IMG/VR virus record: IMGVR_UViG_3300028377_000024
Span: 1 to 39,035 of that record
Reading direction: 5' to 3' (one strand)
Length of the DNA stretch: 39,035 nt
Source of the DNA: a virus
Position numbers and translations under genes: made by a program. Shown here one piece after another: positions 1-9,020 of the stretch (its first letter is position 1; every line of letters begins with the position of its first letter). The notes under the pieces are model-generated. The model saw only the letters and a program-made list of their open reading frames with translations, was not told the DNA's origin and searched no databases.

Positions 1-761
1 CATTGAAACTTTTGAGTAAGGTCTATTACTTTTGTTGTGTAGTTCGTCTTAATGGCATTAGCATATTTCTGATATCGTACAGCTTCTGGTTTTGTCATAT
101 TACCCATATACAGGGTATCATCTACTTGAGTAATATATTTAGCTGTTTCATAATAAGTATTATCTATAAGTATTTCTTCTATAGAACCGTCAATAGTTCC
201 TTGATTTCCTGTATAAGTAATCTGCATAGACGTATCAATAATAGATCTAGGACTCATCAGATTAACTTCTGCAATACCGCCATCTTCATAACGAATAGCA
301 GCTATCTGTATATTTTCTTTACTTTCATCTAGATTGTTTGCAGATATCTTAATAGATTTGCTGGTCTTATTGACAGGGTTCCCTTGATTAAAATAGTCTC
401 CTCCAAAATCATCTCTCTGTATACCCCTAACAATATCTATAGGTTTAGTAATTGTAGTAAAGTTACTAATATTACCTGCATCATCTACATACCTAGCTGC
501 AAATTGATAAGCTCCTGATATTAAAGAACCTCCAAAATCATCTACTTCTATTAAATCAAGATCAATAGGAAATTTACTAGATGGAAAGATGTTTAATTCA
601 TCAGGTGCTTCAAACCCTTCGTCTTTAGTGATATTGTAGAATCTAGGGGATGTAACTCCATCTGTCCAGTATATAATCATTTCTCCCTTCTCATTAATAC
701 GAGAAGTAGCTTGAACATTACTGGTTTTTTTAAATCCTACTTTTAAAAATTCTGAATACAT
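1..761 (-). CDS. Muzzle-type tail protein, C-terminal ORF (partial, runs off left edge)
   Basis: An open frame starts at the ATG at 761 and has no stop before the window edge; 253 codons are visible. The first 60 residues contain INEKGEMIIYWTDGV followed by SPRFYNI, and later come GAYQFAARYVDDAGNISNF and a region ending DTLYMGNMTKPEAVRYQ. This is the pattern I associate with the P22 gp10-like tail needle-housing (muzzle) proteins of crAss-like phages. In those proteins the segment normally follows the N-terminal DPVDQPEGTYR-type segment in one polypeptide; here that segment is in the separate upstream ORF 771-2804. The start lies in the same frame as the upstream ORF, 12 nt after the start of its TAA. 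It is expected to form the distal end of the short tail. The family call is moderately firm; the split is directly visible. Confidence 0.75.
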   Translation of the reverse strand, partial: MYSEFLKVGFKKTSNVQATSRINEKGEMIIYWTDGVTSPRFYNITKDEGFEAPDELNIFPSSKFPIDLDLIEVDDFGGSLISGAYQFAARYVDDAGNISNFTTITKPIDIVRGIQRDDFGGDYFNQGNPVNKTSKSIKISANNLDESKENIQIAAIRYEDGGIAEVNLMSPRSIIDTSMQITYTGNQGTIDGSIEEILIDNTYYETAKYITQVDDTLYMGNMTKPEAVRYQKYANAIKTNYTTKVIDLTQKFQ

Positions 762-770
762 AATGTCCTA

Positions 771-2804
771 TTATACTATGGTTATATCGTCTGTTGAATA
801 TGCAAAGCCTGCATTCTTAATATCTAGCTGCACTAGACCTGTTAAAGAATTATCGTCTGTATCTATAGTAACTACATTACTGTTTAAAGTAAACGTGTAG
901 TCAGAAGATACAGCTATACAGGCATCATATATTTTTTGTGCTATACTGTTAGCACTCTCTAATGCTGTGATAGGAGCTGTAGTTGCAAATACTGAACCAC
1001 CTATCTTTATATCAATCTGTTCGTTTACAGTATACCCATCATCTCCGCCATATAAAAATATAGTATAAGAACTAAATATTAACCCATTCCCTTCAATAGC
1101 AGTAGGTACTTTAAGAATGATAGAAGAACCGTTTTCAGAAAAACCTGCAATAAACTCAACACCTGACGCTGTAATGTTAGCGCTTAAACCAGGTATGTTT
1201 GTATTTACTTCATTAGCTAATATTGTTCGTATTATACTTGGCTTATAATTAGGTATTTTCCAGCAATAATCTACATTATTCCATTCAATGTAGAATATGT
1301 TATTACCAAAGCTTCCACATGTATCTGAAGCTTGACTAGGCCTGTTTAGCACGTCTACCTCGCCTGTATCAAAGGTAGGATCTGCATCATCATCTGCAGG
1401 TCCATTTATAGAGATTTCACCTTGAAATTCATCTACAAAAGCAACGTTAACAGTAACTAACCTATCTTTATTTTGGTAATTTACTTCATACATTCCTGCA
1501 TTTTGGAAAGTTCTCTGTATAGTTGTAGAGTTAGAACCATTAGCTGGAATGTTTAGGGTATCTTCTACAACCCCTTCAATAATTAGATCTGTATCTATTC
1601 CTGTACCTCCAGTATTATCTGCACCATAGCTTATGTCAACTGTTAGTGGTTGATCTCCGCTAAGAGGGCTAACATTTAGAAAAGCATTTGCAATCTCAGG
1701 ATCAGTTGGACCTCCTGTAACTTGGAATGTTTCTGTTAATCCTAAGAATTTAACTGTGTATGTTCCTAAAGCTATAACATTAAGAAGATCAAATGTTTGA
1801 CTAGAAGTTGTCTGGCCAGATATAGTTATCGTATCTACTATCTGATTTTCCACAATTAGATCTGCAGATATTGAAGAGCTAGACATATTAGTAGCTCCAA
1901 ATTCTATTTCTACATCTAGTGGAGTTACTCCTGTGGTAGGTGTTACATTCAAGAATGCTCCTTCTAATCCTTTTACAGCTGTGGCTCCTGAACTTGCCCA
2001 TGTACTAGGACTTGTAGCATTAACTGCTCTCATTTCTACAGTATATGCTTGCCAGTCTGATAGTCCTGTAAGGGTAAAAGTACCTCCTGTAATACCTGTA
2101 AATGTACCTGCTCTTTTAACAACACCATTATTAACTCTATATTCGTACTTTGTAATAGGAGTTCCACCATCATCAGTAGGAGCTGTAAACGTAACATCTA
2201 TTTCAGTTCCATTTTGATCTAATGAAACACTAACAGGGTTAGGCGCTGTAGTTTGACTACCAGATGCAGTTATATCACCTAAAGCGTTTGTAGCGCGCAC
2301 TTCAAATTCATATTCTACACCATCGCTAACGTTATATGTAGTAGATCCTATTAAAGATGTACCTTCAGATTGCCATGCTCCAAAAGATCCTCCTACAGGT
2401 CTGATTCTAGTTTCTACAGCTGTAATAGATGAAAGACCGTCTTCTATTAACCATGAAAAACTAATCTGATCATGAGCTATATATTGCTGACTTGTTATTG
2501 ATATCTCTGGAGCTGTAAAATTTCTTTCTTGCAATAGAACAAATTCATCACCATCATCTTTTTGTATTAAAATACCTCCTGGATAGAATAGAACTACATC
2601 CCCATTTGGTAAGGGAACATGACCTATAGGATTATACCTATTACCATATAGATCTTCTATAGTAAACTTATTTATAGTACCTTCTTCAGTAACTACCGAT
2701 CCCACAATATCATTAATATTGATATTTTCAGCGTGCCTGTATGTGCCTTCTGGCTGATCTACAGGATCACAATCAGTATATAAACCTTTAAGTCTTTTGC
2801 TCAT
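771..2804 (-). CDS. Muzzle-type N-terminal segment fused to FN3/Ig-like domains
   Basis: 677 aa. Residues 1-95 (KGLYTDCDPVDQPEGTYRHA, then VVTEEGTINKF and NGDVVLFYPGGILIQ) match the N-terminal signature of crAss-like muzzle (P22 gp10-like) proteins. After about residue 97 the sequence changes to two fibronectin type III-like domains (roughly 97-190 and 190-285; each has a typical GLSDWQAYTVEMRAVNA-type strand). Two related Ig-like/CARDB-like repeats follow (about 285-365 and 375-455; both begin AFLNV with P-L-D/T-V), then about 220 residues I cannot assign. The ORF ends in tandem stops, TAA TAG. The muzzle continuation starts in frame just afterwards (ATG at 761). I infer that surface-adhesion domains were inserted into the muzzle and the polypeptide was broken in two. 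A sequencing or assembly error is unlikely, because two stops in tandem lie between the ORFs. Confidence 0.75.
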   Translation of the reverse strand: MSKRLKGLYTDCDPVDQPEGTYRHAENININDIVGSVVTEEGTINKFTIEDLYGNRYNPIGHVPLPNGDVVLFYPGGILIQKDDGDEFVLLQERNFTAPEISITSQQYIAHDQISFSWLIEDGLSSITAVETRIRPVGGSFGAWQSEGTSLIGSTTYNVSDGVEYEFEVRATNALGDITASGSQTTAPNPVSVSLDQNGTEIDVTFTAPTDDGGTPITKYEYRVNNGVVKRAGTFTGITGGTFTLTGLSDWQAYTVEMRAVNATSPSTWASSGATAVKGLEGAFLNVTPTTGVTPLDVEIEFGATNMSSSSISADLIVENQIVDTITISGQTTSSQTFDLLNVIALGTYTVKFLGLTETFQVTGGPTDPEIANAFLNVSPLSGDQPLTVDISYGADNTGGTGIDTDLIIEGVVEDTLNIPANGSNSTTIQRTFQNAGMYEVNYQNKDRLVTVNVAFVDEFQGEISINGPADDDADPTFDTGEVDVLNRPSQASDTCGSFGNNIFYIEWNNVDYCWKIPNYKPSIIRTILANEVNTNIPGLSANITASGVEFIAGFSENGSSIILKVPTAIEGNGLIFSSYTIFLYGGDDGYTVNEQIDIKIGGSVFATTAPITALESANSIAQKIYDACIAVSSDYTFTLNSNVVTIDTDDNSLTGLVQLDIKNAGFAYSTDDITIV

Positions 2805-3183
2805 TGTCTAAGTTACCATATTTTTGCCTGTAGCGTTGATTTTCTTTATCTAAACGAGAAATAGTTTTTTCCATATGTTTCACTCTTTCCATAAGAATAC
2901 GTACATCAGCTTTAGCTTCTGCAAGCTCTTCAGTTCTTTTAAGTTCTCGTTTATGTATTTCTTTACGTTCTGTTTCAAACTGATCTATCTGTTTACTCAA
3001 TGTATCTAGCCTGTTCTCTAAGTTTTCAATTAGTTTTTGGGTAGCTACATTGCTAGATTCTTGCTTATGCTTACCAGCATCTATAAATAGTTTGATGTAT
3101 TTATACATCACACCACCTATAACAACAGATATTACATACCCCATAGTTTGCCAAACAGGACTATTTAGAAATTCTTCATTCAT
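2788..3183 (-). CDS. Holin-like membrane protein with coiled coil
   Basis: 131 aa from the ATG at 3183, which has a GGAGG eight to twelve bases upstream; a TTG at 3198 in the same frame would add five residues and is less likely. Residues about 12-33 (WQTMGYVISVVIGGVMYKYI) form one hydrophobic helix. The rest is charged, with heptad-like Leu/Ile spacing (ENLENRLDTLSKQIDQ and onwards), a long coiled coil. It overlaps the end of the DUF5675-like gene upstream by 8 nt and the start of the muzzle N-terminal gene downstream. One N-terminal membrane helix next to a putative lysis gene fits a holin or spanin-like role, but a tail-associated function is possible. Function is inferred from position and topology only. 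Confidence 0.55.
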   Translation of the reverse strand: MNEEFLNSPVWQTMGYVISVVIGGVMYKYIKLFIDAGKHKQESSNVATQKLIENLENRLDTLSKQIDQFETERKEIHKRELKRTEELAEAKADVRILMERVKHMEKTISRLDKENQRYRQKYGNLDNEQKT

Positions 3184-3631
3184 TAATAACCTCCACAATT
3201 ATATCGTTATCAATTATATTGTAAAGCTTATTAATAGTATGAGTAGAGTTAGTAATGTCTTTTATACCATCACCATCTATATCCACAAAATCTTCACCTA
3301 CTAGGACACAACCTTTTATATCAGGCAATCCTGTATTAGGATTATTACTTCCAGCAAAGTTCCCTTTATGTATAAGAATTTCTGATCGTTTAGGAACATC
3401 TTTAATCCATATACTATTATCAAACTTAGGAGATTGATGTTTTACTGCTTTGTATCTACCTTCTGGTATACAAGATAAATCTATCTTATTGTCTTTCCAA
3501 GATAATTCAAGAGTCTTACACTCGAATAGTGTTATATCTCTACAGAAATTTTCATCCCCTACTACACCTATAACCTTAAGATGTCCTAAAGTCTGCTTCT
3601 CTTTATAAGTTCTTTCTATAATCAGTTTCAT
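3176..3631 (-). CDS. DUF5675-like protein, putative lysis function
   Basis: 151 aa. The pattern CKTLELSWKDNKIDLSCIPEGRY, then SPKF, VPKRSEILIHKGNFAGSNN and GCVLVG, is what I know of the DUF5675 family, common in phages of Bacteroidota and Proteobacteria and often near lysis genes. The conserved Cys, His (ILIHKGN) and second Cys (GCVLVG) suggest a small catalytic fold acting in the periplasm or on the cell wall, but the family's reaction is not established to my knowledge. A short insert, VDIDGDGIKDI (about residues 115-125), resembles a calcium-binding loop. It overlaps the holin-like gene, which supports a lysis cassette. Confidence 0.65.
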   Translation of the reverse strand: MKLIIERTYKEKQTLGHLKVIGVVGDENFCRDITLFECKTLELSWKDNKIDLSCIPEGRYKAVKHQSPKFDNSIWIKDVPKRSEILIHKGNFAGSNNPNTGLPDIKGCVLVGEDFVDIDGDGIKDITNSTHTINKLYNIIDNDIIVEVINE

Positions 3632-3633
3632 TA

Positions 3634-4422
3634 TTAATCTTTAACTGGTTGATAAGCCATTCCTGCTAATGTAGATGGTTCTTCTGTTCTATCATCAAAT
3701 ACAGATTGTGAGTTTTCTAATACATTAGGTATTAGTGTTACCCAATTCTTAGCAAACTCTTGATATCTGACAGGATCTGGCATAAGAGCTTTTGTTTTAG
3801 CCTGAGAGCAATAGTGTTGCCATCTATCCTCTGCTACTGCCCAGGTAATCTGTTGCTTTCCTGCAGGATGCTCCATACCACTTTCAAGCATCTTCATTAC
3901 AATATACCAATATAACGCTTGAGAAAAACTATAATGATCAGGCACATGAGGAAAACCATCACAGTCTGTAGCTATACCTTTATAGACAACTGCAATCCAG
4001 TCTTCTTCAAAACTAGTATGGATATAATTACCCTGTACAAAAAATGTTTCTTCACAATATGTTTTAGCTTGCTTCTGAGAGTTATAGCTATCAATCATAG
4101 AAGGATGATAGCCTGTATTCTCATACGTCATTAGTTTAGGAAAATCCTCTTTCTTAGGAGGGTTATCACCTTCTCTGTTAGCATTAAAATATCCATAACG
4201 AACTTCATCTAACCTGTACAACCCTTCTGGTAGTACTGCTTTATGAGAAGATGTTTTGACTATCTTAATTTTATTCTCTAACTGAGTTACAGACCCAGTA
4301 CCCTGTAAAGCCTCTCCCATCCACTCTACAGAATCAGATACCCAATCAGTATCCTGTATCTTTAGATCTCTAAAGACTTTTGAAATTATACGTTTAGAAG
4401 ATTGATATCCTTGTATAGCCAT
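3634..4422 (-). CDS. crAss-type virion protein, candidate tail ring/stabilisation protein
   Basis: 262 aa, soluble, with no signal peptide. The N-terminus (SSKRIISKVFRDLKIQDTDW and VEWMGEALQGTGSV) and the central LPEGLYRLDEVRY fit the conserved crAss-like structural proteins of the tail collar region that are encoded next to the muzzle gene. The ORF starts one base inside the stop of the gene at 4422-5093 (TAATG), so translation is probably coupled. The position between 223-aa and lysis/muzzle genes matches a head-tail ring or tail-stabilisation component. I recognise the genomic context better than the sequence, so the specific role is tentative. Confidence 0.5.
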   Translation of the reverse strand: MAIQGYQSSKRIISKVFRDLKIQDTDWVSDSVEWMGEALQGTGSVTQLENKIKIVKTSSHKAVLPEGLYRLDEVRYGYFNANREGDNPPKKEDFPKLMTYENTGYHPSMIDSYNSQKQAKTYCEETFFVQGNYIHTSFEEDWIAVVYKGIATDCDGFPHVPDHYSFSQALYWYIVMKMLESGMEHPAGKQQITWAVAEDRWQHYCSQAKTKALMPDPVRYQEFAKNWVTLIPNVLENSQSVFDDRTEEPSTLAGMAYQPVKD

Positions 4423-5093
4423 TATTTTGCTTCTGAGTTAGGTGTACTGTTAGCTGGTTGTTGAAACATTGTTATTTCTCCCTGAATGATATTCTTTGTA
4501 ATACTCTCTATCATATCCTGACTAATAGGAAAAGGTTCATTCTCATCATAAAGTTCAGAACCGTTAGTTCGTAAAAACTCAAATACTTGTTCAGGATCTT
4601 CAAATACTCCACGTACATTGAGCTTATCTGTTGCTACTGCGTTTTCAAGATAAACATAACCATTCTGATATATAGCATATTTATCTTTAGGAGTATACTT
4701 ATCGTATTGTTTATAGTAAGATCTGGCAGAGTTTACTAATGGAAAAGGTTCATTAAACTTACCCACAGTAGCAATATAAGTTAATCCTGGCTTTCTCTTT
4801 AAACGAATAGGAGTAGGAATCTTTTTAGAAGTTCTTCGTAGAAAATGAGTAGATAAGGTAGTATCATTCTCTGAAGAGTTCACTTGCTCTGTAGATAATA
4901 AGCCTAAATCCTGCTCAAATAGTTCTAACCTATTGCCATTCTTTTGAGCATCTCTACGTATATAGAGAGACCTATAATATTTAATAATAAACTTGACTTG
5001 ATCTAGAGATATATACTCATATGGTGCAGGTCTATTACCTTCAATGGCATTTTGTAAATTATAAGCTATTTGATTAAGAGATAGACTGTTCAT
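4422..5093 (-). CDS. crAss-type virion protein, candidate tail ring component
   Basis: 223 aa. The N-terminal half (MNSLSLNQIAYNLQNAIEG, LDQVKFIIKYYRSLYIRRD) is helical; a basic middle follows (FLRRTSKKIPTPIRLKRKPG), then a beta-rich region (LTYIATVGKF, YAIYQNGYVYLENA) and an acidic helical tail. This helical-plus-beta layout resembles the connector/ring proteins of podoviruses. It is translationally coupled to the downstream 262-aa gene and lies 1 nt from the 532-aa structural gene. I infer the two short genes form stacked rings below the portal. Without a structural search I cannot say which ring. Confidence 0.5.
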   Translation of the reverse strand: MNSLSLNQIAYNLQNAIEGNRPAPYEYISLDQVKFIIKYYRSLYIRRDAQKNGNRLELFEQDLGLLSTEQVNSSENDTTLSTHFLRRTSKKIPTPIRLKRKPGLTYIATVGKFNEPFPLVNSARSYYKQYDKYTPKDKYAIYQNGYVYLENAVATDKLNVRGVFEDPEQVFEFLRTNGSELYDENEPFPISQDMIESITKNIIQGEITMFQQPANSTPNSEAK

Positions 5094-5094
5094 A

Positions 5095-6693
5095 TTAAGC
5101 TCCTGTTGATATTCCTATTCGATAAATTATTTTAGCAACTTCTCCAGGTTGTAGTGTAATATGATCTGCAACATCGAGCACATTTCTTGTAAGAAGTACT
5201 GGATTTCTTCTATTGTACCCCCCGTTTAGTGCAACTTCTTTTATAGTGACATCTACACTTCCTCTATTTTCATAAAGTGCTTCTAGACTTATATAAGCTT
5301 GATTACCAGACGTTACTACTTCTTTCACATAAGTAGGATGATACCATAAAGACCCATCATAACCTCCATGAGGTATTCGAGTTTCTGTACTTGTTGCGTC
5401 TCTCATGTAATAATCATCTATATCAATATCATCTTCATTTGTGCCTACCTGCAACCCAAAAAAGCTTAAATCTGAATCCATGTTGAAGTGAAGGGGCCAG
5501 ATATAAAATTGACACCCTTTATTTAATTCCTCTAAACGATCTATACTACCTGAAGCATCAGAAGCGTCCCAATCTGTATTAAAATAATCTCTTGCAATCC
5601 TATTACTAGAAGAAAGCTCTCTATACATCATTTCATTAAAACCTGCTACAACACCTGACTTGCCTGAAGCTGTAATTTTAAATTCATAAGTAATAGTAAA
5701 GGATTCTTGGTCAGCCACTTGAAAAGGAGAAATTGCATCACGAGCTAGCAACGCTACTCCATTATGCCCTGCTTTATTTTCTCCATCCCTTCCAACTATT
5801 CTATCATAACCTGATGTACCACTGTCATGGGAAGCTCTAGCCATTAATCCCATTTCACGTATAATTTGAAGAACTCCTGATTTGTTAGTAAATTGCTGTG
5901 AAATAGCTATTTGAGAACTATCAACAGCAATAGTAGGGGTAGATATTTGAGGTTCTCCTGAAGATATTTCTATAATACTGCTATCTAAATATCCTGGTAA
6001 ATAGACATCGTGTAAAGATACAGGATCTGCTGAATTTCCCACAAGAATATTTGTAACCTCAAAAGCAAAAGATCTAGCTAATTTTATACCATTCCCATAA
6101 TCATCCCAAGAACTTAATACTTTAGCAGCAACTACTGCATTTGCATCAATAGCTTCACCTGTAGGTATATTTAACCCATCTAAAGTAAGTTCAGTACTTG
6201 TACTTGTAATAGATGTTATACTTAGTACTTTATAATTTCCAGAATAAGAAGAATCGCCAGTAAGGCAGCACATCTCAGCTTCTCTAATAAAATGTATTAC
6301 AGAATTTGAAGCATTATGAGAAACTGTAATAGTATTTCCATCCCAAGAAGTTATAGTAAATTGATGAGGTCTATTAAATGATTCTGGAGTACCATTAAAA
6401 AATCCATCTATTACAGGCATGACGTAACTAGCATTTTTACGAATACCTCCTTCTTGATATGTAGTACGATTATTACTATACGGGACAGCCTCATCCCAAG
6501 GAGTAGATCCTCCATTCATAGACATAGCTAGCTCAGCTAAAAAATGAAATAAAATGCTGTTTCCTTTTTCGTCAACAATAGTTTCTCCATTCTTTTCTAC
6601 TTTGATATTTAAATGCATAGCATCCTTGTTTATATCAAAACCAGTCTGGATTGTTTTCATTTCTTGCTTAGTTGTTTTAGCTGATGTTTTCAT
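5095..6693 (-). CDS. Large virion protein with duplicated C-terminal tail-type motif
   Basis: 532 aa with no signal peptide. It carries two related motifs: VALLARDAISPFQVADQESF leading into TITYEFKI (about residues 305-340), and VLLTRNVLDVADHITLQPGE leading into IIYRIGI at the C-terminus. Each is preceded by an E-x-x-L/A stretch (REMGLMARAS; IKEVALNGGY). This LLxR...V...Y pattern recurs at the C-termini of phage tail and appendage proteins, so the protein probably contains two copies of that beta-rich module. Neighbours on both sides are structural. The most likely role is a tail appendage or adaptor; its exact place in the virion is unknown. Confidence 0.5.
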   Translation of the reverse strand: MKTSAKTTKQEMKTIQTGFDINKDAMHLNIKVEKNGETIVDEKGNSILFHFLAELAMSMNGGSTPWDEAVPYSNNRTTYQEGGIRKNASYVMPVIDGFFNGTPESFNRPHQFTITSWDGNTITVSHNASNSVIHFIREAEMCCLTGDSSYSGNYKVLSITSITSTSTELTLDGLNIPTGEAIDANAVVAAKVLSSWDDYGNGIKLARSFAFEVTNILVGNSADPVSLHDVYLPGYLDSSIIEISSGEPQISTPTIAVDSSQIAISQQFTNKSGVLQIIREMGLMARASHDSGTSGYDRIVGRDGENKAGHNGVALLARDAISPFQVADQESFTITYEFKITASGKSGVVAGFNEMMYRELSSSNRIARDYFNTDWDASDASGSIDRLEELNKGCQFYIWPLHFNMDSDLSFFGLQVGTNEDDIDIDDYYMRDATSTETRIPHGGYDGSLWYHPTYVKEVVTSGNQAYISLEALYENRGSVDVTIKEVALNGGYNRRNPVLLTRNVLDVADHITLQPGEVAKIIYRIGISTGA

Positions 6694-6700
6694 AATAAAA

Positions 6701-7417
6701 TTAAGTTACAATAGTTGTTGCGTGTATATTACCAATATTTTCTTGAATATTTTCTTTAACAGTAGGTTTAGTACTACTTTCAAAAGAGGTACTAAGAGTA
6801 ACACTAGGGTTTGCTTTATTTTTACGTGCAGAAGTAATAGTGATATTATTTGTTTGCACAGTAGTTTCTAGTGGTATAAAGACTTCAGAACTCTCTACGT
6901 TTGTAGATAATTCAGCTATAACCTCTATTTCTGAAGGTACATAAAATATACCTCTAATGCTATTAGTATACCTCTGACCTAACCTACTTCTACCCATAGC
7001 TTGAAAGAAATGCAGAGAACCTGTAAAACTTACAGGAAAGGGTATTCTATTTTCAGATGTGAAATCTTCTGTCCACTCTGTTGTCCCTAAAAAAGTAGAA
7101 GGATCAAATGGATATCCTTCTCCAATACCCCAATTTATACGAGCTTGTACAGGAATATTAGAGCCATAACTAGCATATACTGTTAAATCAGGTGTTACAT
7201 ACCCTCCAATAAGCTCAAGACCAATTTCTTCTTCGTATATTTCAAAAGCTTTTACACACTCATTTGCATCCTTTACTTCTACAGTGTACCCACCAGCACC
7301 TTCTAGTTCAGGTACTTCAAAAACAGGATAGTCTTGCCATGCTTCAGTACCTTGTAGACGGTACTCAAATGGAGGAAAGTTTCCTGTAATATTTAATTTT
7401 AATCGTATAGTTGCCAT
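6701..7417 (-). CDS. Virion-associated protein with SprB-like repeat
   Basis: 238 aa. Residues 8-62 (FPPFEYRLQGTEAWQDYPVF, then EVPELEGAGGYTVEVKDANE C) read as one SprB-type repeat, the Ig-like unit (PPYTYSxDGG...G.YTVTVTDANGC) typical of the flavobacterial gliding adhesin SprB and other Bacteroidota surface proteins. The rest is beta-rich with many Thr/Ser and ends in a low-complexity tail (TLSTSFESSTKPTVKENIQE). It lies in a run of structural genes and is 4 nt from the next SprB-like gene. I infer a tail or fibre component that contacts the host surface. The repeat call is fairly good, the role is inference. Confidence 0.55.
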   Translation of the reverse strand: MATIRLKLNITGNFPPFEYRLQGTEAWQDYPVFEVPELEGAGGYTVEVKDANECVKAFEIYEEEIGLELIGGYVTPDLTVYASYGSNIPVQARINWGIGEGYPFDPSTFLGTTEWTEDFTSENRIPFPVSFTGSLHFFQAMGRSRLGQRYTNSIRGIFYVPSEIEVIAELSTNVESSEVFIPLETTVQTNNITITSARKNKANPSVTLSTSFESSTKPTVKENIQENIGNIHATTIVT

Positions 7418-7421
7418 AATA

Positions 7422-8576
7422 TTAAGGTGTTATCTCTGGACTAAATAACCAGAAGTTTGTACCAACATCATTAGGTGCAGATGCTTCTGTAACTAAATAA
7501 TACGTTCCCGCATAGGCAGAAGGAGGTCCAGTTCCTGAAGAAGCTGTACTTCCACTACTCCTGCACCATTTACCATATTCTTCTGTTGCAGTTGTTTGTA
7601 TAGTTTCTATAGAAGCAAAAGCAGTAGCAACATCTGTTGTTTGTACACCAGCTATTGTTCTAAATCCATCATCACCACTTTCAAATCCATATGTTGTATT
7701 TACTATCGTAATTTCATCTACAGCTAAGTCAGCTTCAAACCCTGTATTATTGTAGTGTCTCCATACAATTCTATAAGGAACGTCTGGAGTCTTATAATTA
7801 ATTGTTATTTCTTGCCAAGCATTTACACTAGTAAGTACTTCACTGTAAACTGTTTCAAGTATAGTTGCAGATTCATCTATGACATAGATTTCTAGTGTAC
7901 CTAAGTCATTACCATAAGAATGCATCTGGAATGTAGCAGATATTTGAGGGGCAAACTGTTCAATATTACTTCTAGCTCCCTCTATCCCATCTTTTACAGG
8001 TGCAACATAGGCAGAAGAATCGCCAGAAAAACTAGGTACATTAAATGAAGTACCAGTAATTAATGAAGTGTTTTGTTTAACATACCCACTACCTTCATCT
8101 AAATAGAGATTATATCCAACTATTTCTGCTATAGCTCCCCAAGAAGCATCAAAACTGTCTATATTTACGCTAACAGTAAAATCATCTATAATAGGTGAAG
8201 GTGTAATTGTAGTATCTATTGTGTCAAAGAAAGCATCCCTGGATTTGATAACATATGTTTGCCATTCTACTAAACCAGAAAACACATTACTAGATTGCCA
8301 TGTAACTCCACCATCTATAGAGTACTCATAGGGTGTATCTCCACCTAAAGCTTCTACTGTAGCATTATATGTAGAATCTCCATTATCTGCTAACGTTACT
8401 CCAAATATTTCAAAGTCAAATATAAACTGAGTATCCCAGCTTTCAAAGAATATAGGGCATTCTCCTGTGGGTGATGGTGGTACTGGATTATATGAGATAT
8501 AACCAGACCCCTGAAAGACCACACCTGATCTCTTACGTTTGTTTATAATAACACTTGAAGTGTGGTTTTTAGGCAT
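7422..8576 (-). CDS. Virion adhesion protein: SprB-like repeat, FN3-like domain, reordered MAM-like halves
   Basis: 384 aa. Residues about 55-115 (TYNATVEALGGDTPYEYSID and SGLVEWQTYVIKSRDAF) form an SprB-like repeat. An FN3-like domain follows (about 125-205; SWGAIAEIVGYNLYLDEGSG). The last 180 residues resemble a MAM-type jelly-roll, but the half that is normally C-terminal comes first (FQMHSYGNDLGTLEIYV, YRIVWRHYNN, DLAVDEITI), and the half that is normally N-terminal comes last (YGFESGDDGF, AYAGTYYLVTEASAP, FWLFSPEITP) and ends the protein. Its start overlaps the stop of the upstream 135-aa gene by 8 nt. It is probably exposed on the tail and binds glycans or protein on the host surface. 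Confidence 0.55.
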   Translation of the reverse strand: MPKNHTSSVIINKRKRSGVVFQGSGYISYNPVPPSPTGECPIFFESWDTQFIFDFEIFGVTLADNGDSTYNATVEALGGDTPYEYSIDGGVTWQSSNVFSGLVEWQTYVIKSRDAFFDTIDTTITPSPIIDDFTVSVNIDSFDASWGAIAEIVGYNLYLDEGSGYVKQNTSLITGTSFNVPSFSGDSSAYVAPVKDGIEGARSNIEQFAPQISATFQMHSYGNDLGTLEIYVIDESATILETVYSEVLTSVNAWQEITINYKTPDVPYRIVWRHYNNTGFEADLAVDEITIVNTTYGFESGDDGFRTIAGVQTTDVATAFASIETIQTTATEEYGKWCRSSGSTASSGTGPPSAYAGTYYLVTEASAPNDVGTNFWLFSPEITP

Positions 8577-8976
8577 TATCTTCTACTCTACTAATATCTT
8601 TAGTTACAGTAAATACACCTTCATAGAATGTAAATGTTTGATCTTGATCATCTGTTAACTCTAAATCATAAGGTTTACCTTCAAAAGCTACATCCATAAA
8701 TTCTTTAGGGTGTACAACCACTAGTAAGTCAAATATATCTAAAGCATCTCCTTGAGGAGTAGATTCTATACTAAAACTACTGTTGGGCATCTCTATAAGA
8801 GTTTCATCAGAATCTGCATCATCTTTTACCTGCAGTAAAAATGTCTTATTAGAAAAATCAAATGGAGTACCATCTCTATTATACCCTGTAATCTCCCATA
8901 CGAAGGTATCATTTCTTTTAGCTACAATATTCTTACAGACAGGATAGCCAGGAATATAAATGTCAGGTGAACTCAT
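8569..8976 (-). CDS. Phage beta-sandwich tail domain (LtfC/Gp6-like)
   Basis: 135 aa. The order NIVAKRNDTFVWEITGYNRD, FDFSNKTFLLQVKDD, then VVVHPKEF, KPYDLELTDDQDQTFTFYEG and a final VTKDISRVEDN fits the beta-sandwich domain found in many phage tail-fibre and baseplate proteins (R-G-D-T-F...G.PFDLTG.TF...Y.YDLE...G...V..DVTR). Here it is a stand-alone protein covering the domain almost exactly. It is followed, with an 8-nt overlap, by the SprB/MAM-like adhesion protein, so the two may be partners in one appendage. Confidence 0.6.
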   Translation of the reverse strand: MSSPDIYIPGYPVCKNIVAKRNDTFVWEITGYNRDGTPFDFSNKTFLLQVKDDADSDETLIEMPNSSFSIESTPQGDALDIFDLLVVVHPKEFMDVAFEGKPYDLELTDDQDQTFTFYEGVFTVTKDISRVEDNA

Positions 8977-9020
8977 AATAAAATAATTTAGTGGTTGTTA
9001 AAAATAGGTATTAATTCGTT

